From the NCBI GenBank assembly GCA_965215155.1, contig CBDCCY010000004.1, positions 1,488,001 to 1,552,000 on the forward strand: a DNA stretch of 64,000 nt, in the 5' to 3' direction. The DNA is from JAGWAJ01 sp965215155. GTDB lineage: Bacteria; Acidobacteriota; Vicinamibacteria; Vicinamibacterales; UBA8438. Position 1 is the first letter of the stretch. Each line of letters begins with the position of its first letter. This document shows positions 7,762 through 16,670 of the stretch, piece by piece. The notes under the pieces are model-generated. The model was not told where the DNA came from. It did not search any database and saw only the letters and a list, made by a program, of their open reading frames with translations. The position numbers and the translations under genes were made by a program.

Positions 7762-10250
7762 GACTCCGCTCTCCTCATCTGAAACGGCAGGCTCCGGGCG
7801 ACGCCGAGCACCAGCGACGACCAGCGGTAGCCGTCCGCCGCCGCGTCCCGCACGATGGCCCGGATGGCCGGTCGATCATAGTGCTCGATCCCGCGCCCGA
7901 GGGCGTAGGTCAGCAGCTTCTCCGCCACCGTGGTCACGAACTCGTCCTGGCGCGCGAGCAGCACGTCGCGCAGGCCCGGCAGCCCGTCGAACGTCGTGCC
8001 GTCCGGCAGCGCGCCCGATGCGTCGATCGGGACGCCGCCCTCCGCCGTGCGCCACTTCCCGACGGCGTCGAAGTGCTCGAGCGCGAACCCCAGCGGGTCC
8101 ATGCGCGCGTGGCAGGCCGAGCAGACCGGATTCGCCCGGTGGGCCTCGAGCCGCGCGCGCATCGAGCGGGGCGCCTCGCCCGCCTCGCGCTCCGGAAGAT
8201 CGGGCACGTCGGGCGGCGGGGGCGGGGGCGGCGTGCCGAGGATATTTTCGAGCACCCACTTGCCGCGCACCACCGGCGACGTGCGGGTAGCGAGCGAGGT
8301 CACGGTGAGGATGCTCCCGTGCCCCAGCAGCCCTCGCCGCGCGCCGTCGCCGAGCGCCACGCGGCGGAAGCGCGAGCCATACACGCCCGGAATCCCGTAG
8401 TGGCGCGCAAGCCGCTCGTTGACGAAGGTGTGGTCGGCCGTCAGGAGATCGACGACGCTGCGGTCCTCGCGCATCTGGCTCTCGACGAACAGCTCCGTCT
8501 CCTGCACGAGCGCGTCGCGCAGGTTGTCGTCGAATCCCGGAAACGCCAGCACGTCCGGCGTCACCGTGCGCATCCGCCGCAGATGGAGCCACTGCGCGGC
8601 GAAGCTGCCGACCAGCACGCGCGATCGCTCGTCGGCCAGCATCCGCCGCACCTGCTGCGCCAGGACGGCGGGGTCGCGGAGCCGGCCCGCCGCGGCGAGA
8701 TCGAGGAGCTCGTCGTCGGGAATGCTGCTCCAGAGGAAGAACGACAGGCGAGAGGCGAGCTCCACGTCGCTCAGTAGATAGGGTGTTCCCGACGCCGCGT
8801 CCTCGGGGTCGCGCTCGATGCGGAAGAGGAACTCCGGATCGACGAGCAGGCTTTCGATGGCCCGCTGGATCCCCCCTTCGAAGCCCCCCGCGCGCCGTCC
8901 CTCCCCGTAGAAGGTCTGGAGCACGTCGAGGTCGTCGGCGGTCACCGGGCGGCGGAACGCCCGGCGCGCCAGGACGGCGAGGATCTCGTCCGCGCACGCC
9001 GCCTCGTCCCGGGGGCCGGCCGGCCGACAGGTGAAGATGCGCTCCCGGCTGGCCGTCTCCGCCGTCCCCCTCCCGGCACGGGCGGCACGATCCGCCGGCT
9101 GGGGACGGTAGGGCCCCTCGATGCCGACGCTCTCGAGCGCCATCGGCTCGACGTAGCCGCGCCCGGTACTGAAGGTCCAGACCGGCAGGCGGTCGGGCGC
9201 CACCCCTTCCGTCACCGCCGTACGCTTCAGGAACGACACGCTGACGACGCGCGTGCCGGCGCGGACCGGCACGCGCACGGCCAGCGAGCCGTCGCCGGTC
9301 GGCATCCCCCGCGTCGCTCCGCCGCCCACCCTGCCTGCTCGCAGCAGGGCCGCCCGAACACCGTCGATGCGAACGTCGATCTCCTGCGGCTCCCGTCGCC
9401 CGCGGTTGCCCAGCAGCGTCAGCCGGACGACGTACTCCCCGTCGAGCGGGAAGTGATGGGTGAGCGCGGCGCCGCCCCGCGACCCGAAGGGCATCTCCTC
9501 GCTCATCCGGTCGCGCTGAACCAGCAGCGACGAGACCGGATAGCGGACGACGTCGGTCTCGATGGCGGAGTCGCCGACGGCCAGACGGCCGATCCTCCGG
9601 GCCGCCGACATGTAGCGCTCCAGCATGCCGGGTGCGATCGTGAGGATGTCGGCGTTGTTGTCGAAGCCGTAGGCGAGGTCGTCGGCCGGCAGCATCGTGC
9701 TGACGTCCACCGTCAGGCCCAGGAGATCGCGGATCGCGTTCGCGTACTCGAGCCGGTTCAACCGGTGGATGGTCGGCCGCCCCGGATTCGGGCGGGCGCC
9801 GGCGGCCCGGTCGAGCCCCGACTCCAGCCACGCCGCGAAGCGATCGTAGGTCTCCTCGTCCGGCCGCGGACGGCGGGGCGGTGGCATCGCGCGTGTCCGC
9901 AGCTTCTCGAGGACCTTCTCCCAGGTCCCGGCCGCCTCTCCGACGTGCGCGACGTCCACGGTGTCGAGCGCGAGGTTGCCGGTCAGCGTTCGCTCGTTGT
10001 GGCAGGCGATGCAGTAGCGGTCCAGGAGGGCGCGGTAGGTCTCCGGGGAATCCGGGCCGGCGGGACCGGTCGGCGCCGGCCCGCGGGCCGCGCGGAGCTC
10101 CTCCTGTGCCGTCGCAGGCCGGGCGTCCGCGGGAGCGGCCGTCAACAGACCGAGCGCCGCGACGACCGCCAGCCTGCGCCCGAGGCGGTTCGCCACGTGC
10201 GCGGATCGGGATGCGACCAGTGCGCCGGCCCGCTCGATCGACATCGCCAT
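7758..10250 (-). CDS. DUF1592-type multidomain haem-c protein (DUF1587/1595/1592/1588/1585)
   Basis: 830 residues. Signal sequence, then a planctomycete-type cytochrome c domain with CIACH. Then follows the usual domain series: DUF1587 around HRLNRLEYANAIRDLLGL, a carbohydrate-binding-like middle segment, DUF1595/DUF1592 around ELASRLSFFLWSSIPDDELL, DUF1588 around TRTSPVVRGKWVLENILG followed by a run of prolines, and DUF1585 at the C-terminus (LLTYALGRGIEHYDRPAIR). A second motif, CSACH, lies near the C-terminus. The start at 10250 was chosen for its GGAGG six bases upstream; a longer frame adds 23 residues. It is coupled to the DUF1552 gene by an ATGA overlap. Confidence 0.92.
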   Translation of the reverse strand: MAMSIERAGALVASRSAHVANRLGRRLAVVAALGLLTAAPADARPATAQEELRAARGPAPTGPAGPDSPETYRALLDRYCIACHNERTLTGNLALDTVDVAHVGEAAGTWEKVLEKLRTRAMPPPRRPRPDEETYDRFAAWLESGLDRAAGARPNPGRPTIHRLNRLEYANAIRDLLGLTVDVSTMLPADDLAYGFDNNADILTIAPGMLERYMSAARRIGRLAVGDSAIETDVVRYPVSSLLVQRDRMSEEMPFGSRGGAALTHHFPLDGEYVVRLTLLGNRGRREPQEIDVRIDGVRAALLRAGRVGGGATRGMPTGDGSLAVRVPVRAGTRVVSVSFLKRTAVTEGVAPDRLPVWTFSTGRGYVEPMALESVGIEGPYRPQPADRAARAGRGTAETASRERIFTCRPAGPRDEAACADEILAVLARRAFRRPVTADDLDVLQTFYGEGRRAGGFEGGIQRAIESLLVDPEFLFRIERDPEDAASGTPYLLSDVELASRLSFFLWSSIPDDELLDLAAAGRLRDPAVLAQQVRRMLADERSRVLVGSFAAQWLHLRRMRTVTPDVLAFPGFDDNLRDALVQETELFVESQMREDRSVVDLLTADHTFVNERLARHYGIPGVYGSRFRRVALGDGARRGLLGHGSILTVTSLATRTSPVVRGKWVLENILGTPPPPPPPDVPDLPEREAGEAPRSMRARLEAHRANPVCSACHARMDPLGFALEHFDAVGKWRTAEGGVPIDASGALPDGTTFDGLPGLRDVLLARQDEFVTTVAEKLLTYALGRGIEHYDRPAIRAIVRDAAADGYRWSSLVLGVARSLPFQMRRAES

Positions 10251-10328
10251 CGTCACCCTCCGGCCGCTGCGCGCCGGACGCGCGCGTAGGGGAGTCTCGC
10301 TGGCCGAGACTCCTCGCACCTCATGCCC

Positions 10329-11900
10329 CTAGCGGATGGGCCCCTCGTCGAAGCGGCCGATGAGGTCGGCTCCGCCCTCGCCCCCGCCGAGCGCCCGGAG
10401 CAGGTCCGCCGTGCTCCCGCCGCCGAGACCCGGCAGGAGGATGTGCCCTCCGCCTTCCGCAATCATCAGCGGCGTGATGCCGCGCCGGTCGCCGGCCCGG
10501 ACCGCCGCCCCGTGATCGGCCAGGAGTTGCACGAGCGCATCGGAACGCACATGGGCGGCCCCGTGCAGCGCGGTGCGGCCGTCACCGTTGGCCGCGTTAA
10601 TGTCCGCTCCGCGCTCCAGCAGGAACCGGACCGCCTCCAGGCTCGCCCCTTCCGTGACGCGGGTCTCGGCCGGGACCCGCCCCAGGCCGGACGCCATCAT
10701 CAGGGGCGTCGTCCCCTGCTCCGTCGGCAGGTGCAGGTCGGCTCCCGCCGCCGCCAACGCCCGCATCACGGCGAGGTTCCCGTCCATGGCGGCGAGCAGG
10801 AAGGGCGTGGCGCCCGTCAGGCTGACGCGGAAGCGCTGGCTGGCGAAGCCGAACTGCGGGGGGTGCGCCGCAAGCCGCGCGTCGGGATCCGCACCGTGCG
10901 CGAGCAGGGCATCGACGAGCGCGAGGCGGCCCGCCCGGAGCCCGTTGAGCGACCGCCACTCCTCGTCGCGCTCCGTGGCAATGCCGCGCAGGCTGCCGGT
11001 CAGCTCCGTGTGCCAGGAGCCGGCCGCCCAGTGGAGGGCCGTGTAGCCCGCGCCGCGGGCGTTGGGGTCGGCTCCCCGCCCCAGCAGCGAGATGGCCAGC
11101 GCGGCGTGCCCCCGCAGCGTCGCCACGAGGAGCGGCGTCAGGCCGTCCGGGGCCTCCGCGTTCACGTCGGCGCCCGCGTCGAGGAGCAACCGCGCCAGCG
11201 CCGGCCGGTCCTCGCGGGCCGCGATCAGGAGCGGCGTGAAGCCTGCGGCGGAACGCGCCCGGACGTCGGCTCCGTGCGCGACGAGGGTGCGCGCCACCAG
11301 GGTGTGCCCCTCCCCGGCCGCCCACATCAGCGCCGTCTGCCCCCGCCACGACTCCGCGGAGTTCGGATCCGCACCGGCCGCCAGCAGTGCCTCCGCCGCG
11401 GCGACGCCGCCGGTCCGAGCGCAGGTCATGAGCGGCGTCTCACCCGTCGTGCGGGCGGCATTCGGATCCGCACCGGCCGCCAGCAGCCGGCGCACCATGT
11501 GCGCCGAGCCGTTCTCGCAGGCGAGCGCGAGCGGAGTGACGCCGTAGTCGTTCGCCGCGTCGAGGTCGGCACCGGCGGCGATGAGAAGGTCGGCGAGACC
11601 GACCGCGTCCCGGTAGCTCGCCCAGTGGAGCGCGGTGGCGCCGTCGGGCTGCGCGGCGCGCGCGTCGGCTCCCCGCTCGAGGAAGGCGACGACCGCCTTG
11701 GCGTCGTCGGCCCGGACGGCCTCGATGAGGCCCCGGCCACCCTCCTCGGCGCCGCCCGCCAACGGCACGATCGCCCGGAGCACGGCCGCGAAGACCACGG
11801 CCGCGAAGACCACGACCGCCACGAGCCGGCCGGGCAGCACCGGCCCGCGCCGGGGCACGCCGGGGCGAACGCCCCGGGTCACATCCTGCCGTTCCTGCAT
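10329..11900 (-). CDS. Membrane-anchored ankyrin-repeat protein
   Basis: 523 residues. A short basic N-terminus leads into one hydrophobic segment (LVAVVVFAAVVFAAVLRAIV), which is a membrane anchor or uncleaved signal. About a dozen ankyrin repeats follow. Readable cores are GATALHWASYRDAVGLADLL, GVTPLALACENGSAHMVRRL, GFTPLLIAAREDRPALARLL and GRTALHGAAHVRSDALVQLL. A GGAG motif lies eight bases before the ATG. The repeat order and spacing resemble the exported ankyrin protein at 2146-3780, so the two are probably paralogues bracketing the DUF1592/DUF1552/PHM-like set. Confidence 0.9.
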   Translation of the reverse strand: MQERQDVTRGVRPGVPRRGPVLPGRLVAVVVFAAVVFAAVLRAIVPLAGGAEEGGRGLIEAVRADDAKAVVAFLERGADARAAQPDGATALHWASYRDAVGLADLLIAAGADLDAANDYGVTPLALACENGSAHMVRRLLAAGADPNAARTTGETPLMTCARTGGVAAAEALLAAGADPNSAESWRGQTALMWAAGEGHTLVARTLVAHGADVRARSAAGFTPLLIAAREDRPALARLLLDAGADVNAEAPDGLTPLLVATLRGHAALAISLLGRGADPNARGAGYTALHWAAGSWHTELTGSLRGIATERDEEWRSLNGLRAGRLALVDALLAHGADPDARLAAHPPQFGFASQRFRVSLTGATPFLLAAMDGNLAVMRALAAAGADLHLPTEQGTTPLMMASGLGRVPAETRVTEGASLEAVRFLLERGADINAANGDGRTALHGAAHVRSDALVQLLADHGAAVRAGDRRGITPLMIAEGGGHILLPGLGGGSTADLLRALGGGEGGADLIGRFDEGPIR

Positions 11901-12009
11901 GCCCTCTGCTCCACTTCCAGCCCCCGGCCCGGGTCCACGACGGCCGGTGCTCCGCGGACGCGGGCCGCCGCCGCGCGCGGACCGCCGCCCCGCGGGACGG
12001 CCGGCCCGT

Positions 12010-12924
12010 CTACTCCGGCTCCGGTTCCTCGGTCCAGTCCTCGTCCACCGCGACTGCGAAGCGCCGGAAGTCGGAGTAGCGTGCGGTGCCGTTCATCCGC
12101 CCCCCGCCGCGCTCCTCGTAGCGCTCGCGCATCTCGACCGGCACCCACAGTCCGGTCTCGGGCTCCCGACCGAACGTCACCGTGGCCTGCGCCTCGGTCT
12201 CCGGCCGCCCCTCGACCGACGGGTGCCGCAGCTCGATCTCGGTCTCGTGCACGTCGCCGGTCTCGGGATCCACGCACACGCGCCCCCGGGCCGGGAGGTC
12301 GATGCCGTTGAAGCCTCGCGTCATCGTCGGCGACGCGACTTCCTCGAAGCGGACCTCCCACGCCTCGTCGATGCCGCCGCAGCCCTCCCCCCGCTTCTCG
12401 AAGTCGAAGCGCCCCGTGTTGGCGGGGTGGAGGCCGAACAGGCCGAAGGTCGGGACGTTGAAGGTCCGGTGCGTCGACCCGACGTTGTAGCGGGCGTTCT
12501 CCTCGGAGATGCGCCGGAGCTGGTCCATCGCGGTCTCGTGGCTGCTGAGGAACAGCTCCGCCAGGCGGTTCTCGCGGTCCCGCACCCGCTGCCCGTTGTA
12601 CTCGATGACGTCGCGGAACCCGGTCAGCTCCTCGGAGCCGGCCAGCCGCACCTGGAGGAAGTCGGAGCGCAGACGGCTGCGGGCCGGGCCGCTGCGCCGC
12701 TCCGTGGAGAAATAGACCTGGTTGTAGTCCTCCTCCATCACGACCGTCGCCATGTCCTCGATGACCGCCGCGACCCGGGTGGCGGCCCGCTCCATCACCT
12801 CGTCGATGGTCGGCGCCTGGCCGGCCGCCCCCGCGGGCAGCGCGGACAGGACGGCTGCTCCGGCCCCGGCCACCGCCCGGCACGTCCAGCGTCGCCCCGG
12901 CACGGAACGGAAACTGCCCGTCAA
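12010..12924 (-). CDS. Secreted protein of unknown function, TTG start
   Basis: 304 residues starting at a TTG preceded by an excellent AGGAGGGAG site seven bases away; no ATG fits as well. A signal peptide ends near GAAGQ. The mature protein begins with an alpha-helical PTIDEVMERAATRVAAVIED segment, then strands including DFLQVRLAGSEELTGFRDVI and ends in an acidic tail (EDWTEEPEPE). This pattern occurs in acidobacterial exported proteins with no assigned function. It lies between the second ankyrin gene and another secreted unknown on the same strand. Confidence 0.78.
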   Translation of the reverse strand: MTGSFRSVPGRRWTCRAVAGAGAAVLSALPAGAAGQAPTIDEVMERAATRVAAVIEDMATVVMEEDYNQVYFSTERRSGPARSRLRSDFLQVRLAGSEELTGFRDVIEYNGQRVRDRENRLAELFLSSHETAMDQLRRISEENARYNVGSTHRTFNVPTFGLFGLHPANTGRFDFEKRGEGCGGIDEAWEVRFEEVASPTMTRGFNGIDLPARGRVCVDPETGDVHETEIELRHPSVEGRPETEAQATVTFGREPETGLWVPVEMRERYEERGGGRMNGTARYSDFRRFAVAVDEDWTEEPEPE

Positions 12925-13043
12925 GATGCTCCCTCCTCGCCCGCCGTTCGTCGCCGAACGCGACCGCCAAAGGTCGCGCTACGGCCTCCGCTCGGCGCCC
13001 AACCGGGCCTCCGGGAGTCCGCGCCGCTCCACGGCGCAGACCT

Positions 13044-13946
13044 CTATCGCGATCCGGACTCGCCGCCCGCCGCGGCTTCCTCCCCGCGCGCGATGTCGAG
13101 GAGCGCGGTCATCCCGTCGTTCCCCTCGTGGCAGGCGTACTCGAACATCGGGCCGTCGGTCGGCGGCATCAGCAACTCCGCCGTCCACGGCTGCGTCCAG
13201 AGCTGCGGGTCCTCGAACGTCACCTCGTAGCGCAGCGTGCCGCCGTCCACCCGCGTGAAGCGTTCGACGAGCCGCATCGAGCCCTGCGACAGGCCCCGGA
13301 AGCGCTGGTCGTCCCGAATGTTGGTGGTCTCGACCACCAGCGTGTCCCCCTCCCACCAGCCGCGGGCGTCGCCGAGCCACTGCCGGACGGACTCCGGGAG
13401 GTGGGGTCGGCCGTCGAGCGGGACGATGCGGAACTCGTGGATCATCTCGTGCAGCAGCAGGACATGGTCGGGCGTCTGCGCGATGTGGACGTTCTGGCTG
13501 TAGGGGCCGCCGAGCCGCGGCACGCCGCTCGAGATGCAGCGCTCGCCGAGGTTGCGGTCCTCCGGTCCCGCGGCCCCCGCCGGCGGGCGGGCGCGGAGCT
13601 CCGCCGCCGCCGCGGGCGTCAGCGGCATGCGCCCGTCGGGCGGATCGACGATCATCGAGGTGCGCCCGTCGGACAGGCCCCGCTCCCACCAGACGACGCG
13701 CCGGGCCCCGACCCCTTCGGCCGATCGCTGGGCCGCGTTGACTTCGGCGATCTCGGCCGCGGTCAGCCGTTCCCGTCCCGCGTACCGCTCGGGACGCTCC
13801 AGCGGGGTGGCCGTCCCGTGGTTCCAGACCCCCTGCAGGTCCGGCGCCCCCCAGGCCGTGAGCGGCGCCGCGGACTGCGCCCAGCCCGCGGCCGGAGCGA
13901 GCAGGAAAGCGGCGACGACAGACGCGGTGCGGAGCAGGTAGAGCAT
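13044..13946 (-). CDS. Secreted protein of unknown function (acidobacterial family)
   Basis: 300 residues with a clear signal peptide (MLYLLRTASVVAAFLLAPAA, ending at GWAQ). Recognisable but unassigned motifs are WGAPDLQGVWNHGTATPLER, SMIVDPPDGRMPLTP, ERCISSGVPRLGGPYSQN and WWEGDTLVVETTNI. Proteins with this PDLxGVW opening and GDTLVVETTN core are numerous in Acidobacteria and related lineages; no activity is known to me. It is the first gene of the minus-strand run that extends to 723. Confidence 0.8.
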   Translation of the reverse strand: MLYLLRTASVVAAFLLAPAAGWAQSAAPLTAWGAPDLQGVWNHGTATPLERPERYAGRERLTAAEIAEVNAAQRSAEGVGARRVVWWERGLSDGRTSMIVDPPDGRMPLTPAAAAELRARPPAGAAGPEDRNLGERCISSGVPRLGGPYSQNVHIAQTPDHVLLLHEMIHEFRIVPLDGRPHLPESVRQWLGDARGWWEGDTLVVETTNIRDDQRFRGLSQGSMRLVERFTRVDGGTLRYEVTFEDPQLWTQPWTAELLMPPTDGPMFEYACHEGNDGMTALLDIARGEEAAAGGESGSR

Positions 13947-14277
13947 CAGAACACCGTCAAGCGAGAGCCAGCTCCCGCCGAGCAGCGAATCCGCCTATTG
14001 AATCAGAATCCAGGGCTCGGCGGAAGCAGCCTCGCGCTCCACGACGTCGTCCCACGGTCAGCCGACCTCGAGAAGACCTCGATCCTGCTGTCGGCTCGGC
14101 CGCTCCCGCCGAGCTACGACACGCATCCGCGTGACCGTCGGGTACGATTCGGGGGGTCAGTTTCTCTGCTCCCTGCAATCGTGCGAACGGGGCAGCACGG
14201 CGGACGCGGACGATTCCGGCATGGGGCGGCCAGCCGGAGTTGGCGAACGACAACCACCGCCCGGCCCGGGGGAATGG
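13947..14277. other. Divergent intergenic region
   Basis: 331 bp between a minus-strand secreted-protein gene and the plus-strand ATPase gene. It must hold the promoters for both directions. No convincing coding sequence, palindrome or hairpin was seen. Confidence 0.5.
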
Positions 14278-15294
14278 ATGGCAATCAGCCGGCTCAAGTT
14301 CGAGCGCTTCACAGCCTTCCGGCGGCTCGATTTCCTCCCATCGCCTGGCATCAACGTCATCGTGGGAGCCAACGGAACGGGCAAGACGCATCTGATGAAG
14401 GTCGCCTACGCCGCTTGCGATGTCAGCAAGACACGTGCCCCCTTCGCCCAAAAGCTGGTGCGTCTCTTCCTGCCCTCGGGCCGATCCCTGGGGCGCCTGG
14501 TCCGGCGACAGCAGGGAAGCTCAAGGTGCTCGGTGGAGGTCTATCGCGATGAGATGAAGCTCAGGGCGTCGTTCTCGAACCACGCGACGGTTCTGGACTC
14601 TGCCACCATCACCGGCGCGGTGGCCTGGGCGAGCAACCCGATCCAGAGCGTCTACATCCCCGTCAAGGAGATGCTCGCGAACTCACCGGGGTTCCGTTCC
14701 CTGTACTCGCAACGCGAGGTCCACTTCGAAGAGATCTACTCTGACATCCTCGACCGCGCCCATCTGCCCCTGCCGCGCGGTGCGCCCGGCCCGGAGCGCA
14801 GACGGCTACTCAGTGCCTTGCAGAAGACGATTGCCGGGAAGGTCACAGTCAAGGACGAGGAGTTCTTCCTCCGAAACCGGCAGGGCAATCTGGAGTTTAC
14901 CCTCCTCGCCGAGGGCATGCGGAAGCTCGGCCTGCTCTGGCTCCTGATTCAGAATGGAACGCTGCTTCAGGGCTCGGTGCTCTTCTGGGATGAACCGGAG
15001 ACCAATCTCAACCCGAAGATCTTCGGGCCGCTCGTCGATATCCTCATCCAGCTCCAACGTCTCGGAATCCAGGTCTTCATTGCGACGCACGACTACGCAA
15101 TTCTCAAGGAGCTGGACCTGCGCAGAACCGATCAGGACAGCATCACGTTCCACTCCCTCTATCACGAGCAGGGCGAGATCTGTTGCCGGGCAGCCGCCAC
15201 GTACCTCGACATCCATCCCAACACGATCGCCGAGGCGTTCACCGACCTCTACAACCGGGAAGTTCGAATCAGCCTGGGAGGGTCGGCGCGATGA
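14278..15294 (+). CDS. AAA15/OLD-like ABC-type ATPase of a two-gene module
   Basis: 338 residues from the ATG at 14278, which follows a GGGGGAATGG stretch. It is an SMC/OLD-like ATPase: KFERFTAFRRLDF leads to the Walker A GANGTGKTHL, and near the C-terminus there is a Walker B (SVLFWDEPETNLNP) and a switch histidine segment (VFIATHDY). The insert between the motifs is short, so no coiled-coil arm or TOPRIM domain is present. Its stop overlaps the ATG of the downstream nuclease-like gene (ATGA), implying stoichiometric production. Such ATPase-effector pairs are common in phage defence. Codon use looks less GC-extreme than the neighbours, consistent with transfer. Confidence 0.85.
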   Translation: MAISRLKFERFTAFRRLDFLPSPGINVIVGANGTGKTHLMKVAYAACDVSKTRAPFAQKLVRLFLPSGRSLGRLVRRQQGSSRCSVEVYRDEMKLRASFSNHATVLDSATITGAVAWASNPIQSVYIPVKEMLANSPGFRSLYSQREVHFEEIYSDILDRAHLPLPRGAPGPERRRLLSALQKTIAGKVTVKDEEFFLRNRQGNLEFTLLAEGMRKLGLLWLLIQNGTLLQGSVLFWDEPETNLNPKIFGPLVDILIQLQRLGIQVFIATHDYAILKELDLRRTDQDSITFHSLYHEQGEICCRAAATYLDIHPNTIAEAFTDLYNREVRISLGGSAR

Positions 15295-15806
15295 CGACGC
15301 TGGTGGAGGGGAATCTGCGAATCACGCTGCCACGCGTCGTGCACTGGAGGAAGCTCGACGACCCGGCGACGCACGGCCTGCTCCATCGCCACATGAAGGC
15401 CGTGGACTTCGTCGTCGAGATGCGCGACAGGATGCTGTTCCTCGAGGTCAAAGACCCGGAGCATCCGGAAGCACCGGCGGACCGGAGCGAGGGCTTCATC
15501 AGGCGTTTCCTGGATACGGAGTTGGACACAGACCTTGTGCGCAAGTTCCGCGACTCTCTCCTCTACGAGTGGGCGTGCGAGCAAGTCGACAAACCCATCC
15601 ACTACTGGATCGTCGTAGCGATCGAGAGGCTGGCGGATCCGGCGCTCTCCAGCAGATCCGACGACCTCAGCAGGAAGCTCCCGGTTGCGAAAGCTGTACC
15701 CGATCGTTGGAGGCGCCGGATCGTGGAGGACTGCCGGGTCTTCAACATCCGTTCCTGGAACGAAGCGTTGCCGACCGGCTACCGATTGGAGCGCGTCGAC
15801 GCATGA
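15291..15806 (+). CDS. Putative PD-(D/E)XK nuclease partner of the ATPase
   Basis: 171 residues, coupled to the upstream ATPase by a four-base overlap. Residues 37-54 read AVDFVVEMRDRMLFLEVKD, matching the restriction-nuclease core of a beta-hairpin with Asp39, then Glu52-Val-Lys54 (D-x12-ExK). The C-terminal half is helical (VRKFRDSLLYEWACEQ) with an IHYWIVVAIERL strand. I do not recognise a named family. Nuclease activity is inferred from this motif alone. With the ATPase it would form a sensor-effector pair. Confidence 0.7.
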   Translation: MTTLVEGNLRITLPRVVHWRKLDDPATHGLLHRHMKAVDFVVEMRDRMLFLEVKDPEHPEAPADRSEGFIRRFLDTELDTDLVRKFRDSLLYEWACEQVDKPIHYWIVVAIERLADPALSSRSDDLSRKLPVAKAVPDRWRRRIVEDCRVFNIRSWNEALPTGYRLERVDA

Positions 15807-15879
15807 CGCGGACCGCGAGCGCCCGCGGTTCATGCGCCGGCGTGCCGGTAATTCGCAACCGCGCCTGCGCCAGGGACGG

Positions 15880-16626
15880 TCACCGGTAGTCCGGATTGGG
15901 GAAGTCGAAGCGGCAGCCGGCGTCCCAGGAGGAGCGCTGGTTGCCGTGGGCCGGGATGCCGCCCGCGTCCTTCAGGAGCCGCGCCAGGTGCAGCAGGTTC
16001 CAGGTCATGAAGGTGGTGTTGCGGTTGGTGAAGTCGTTCTGCGGTCCGCCGGAGCCCTCGTCGAGGTAGGACGGCCCCGGACCCGCCTCGCCCAGCCACG
16101 CGGCGTCCGCCTGCGGCGGGATCACGTAGCCCAGGTGCTGCAGCGAGTACAGAATGTTCATGGCGCAGTGCTTGGCGCCGTCCTCGTTGCCCGTGATCAG
16201 GCAGCCGGCCACGCGCCCGTAGTAGGCGTACTGGCCAGCCTCGTTGAGGAGGTGCGAGGCCGCGTAGAGGCGCTCGATGACCTGCGTGCACACCGACGAC
16301 TTCTCGCCCAGCCAGATCGGCGACGTCACGACGAGGATGTCGGCGGCCATCACCTTCTCGAGGATGGGGGGCCAGTCGTCGTGATCCCAGCCGTGCTCGG
16401 TCATGTCCGGCCAGACGCCGTGCGCGAGGTCGTGGTCGACCGGGCGGATGACCTCCGTGGAGACCCCGTTCGCCTCCAGGATGGCGGCGGAGATGTCGAT
16501 CAGGCCCTGCGTGTGCGACACCTCCGGCGTGCGCTTGAGCGTGCAATTGAGGAAGATGGCGCGGAGACCGGAGAAGTCCCACCGGCTCTCGGTGCAGAGG
16601 TCGCGCTGCTTCTGGCTGAGCGTCAT
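15880..16626 (-). CDS. Flavodoxin-like NAD(P)H-dependent oxidoreductase
   Basis: 248 residues of the NADPH-dependent FMN reductase/flavodoxin-fold superfamily. The FMN-binding loop follows the first strand (RAIFLNCTLKRTPEVSHTQG). The second loop is ADILVVTSPIWLGEKSSVCTQVIERL and the third GRVAGCLITGNEDGAKHC. The C-terminal extension is rich in Asp, Asn and aromatic residues. It is divergent from the flavoprotein gene of the QHNDH cluster, with about 45 bp between starts, so both share a regulatory region. Supplying electrons or reduced flavin to that monooxygenase is an inference from position. Confidence 0.82.
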   Translation of the reverse strand: MTLSQKQRDLCTESRWDFSGLRAIFLNCTLKRTPEVSHTQGLIDISAAILEANGVSTEVIRPVDHDLAHGVWPDMTEHGWDHDDWPPILEKVMAADILVVTSPIWLGEKSSVCTQVIERLYAASHLLNEAGQYAYYGRVAGCLITGNEDGAKHCAMNILYSLQHLGYVIPPQADAAWLGEAGPGPSYLDEGSGGPQNDFTNRNTTFMTWNLLHLARLLKDAGGIPAHGNQRSSWDAGCRFDFPNPDYR

Positions 16627-16670
16627 CGAATGGCCCCCTCCTCTCGCGTATCGGCGGCTGGGCGGCGTGC

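Noticed and set aside
4723..7782. A 1019-codon plus-strand frame
   Set aside because: It lies opposite the PHM-like and DUF1552 genes and has the composition of an antisense shadow.
14278..15806. Assignment of the ATPase pair to PARIS or another named system
   Set aside because: The partner is a 171-residue protein with a D...ExK motif and no TOPRIM/DUF4435 features, so the naming would be unsupported.
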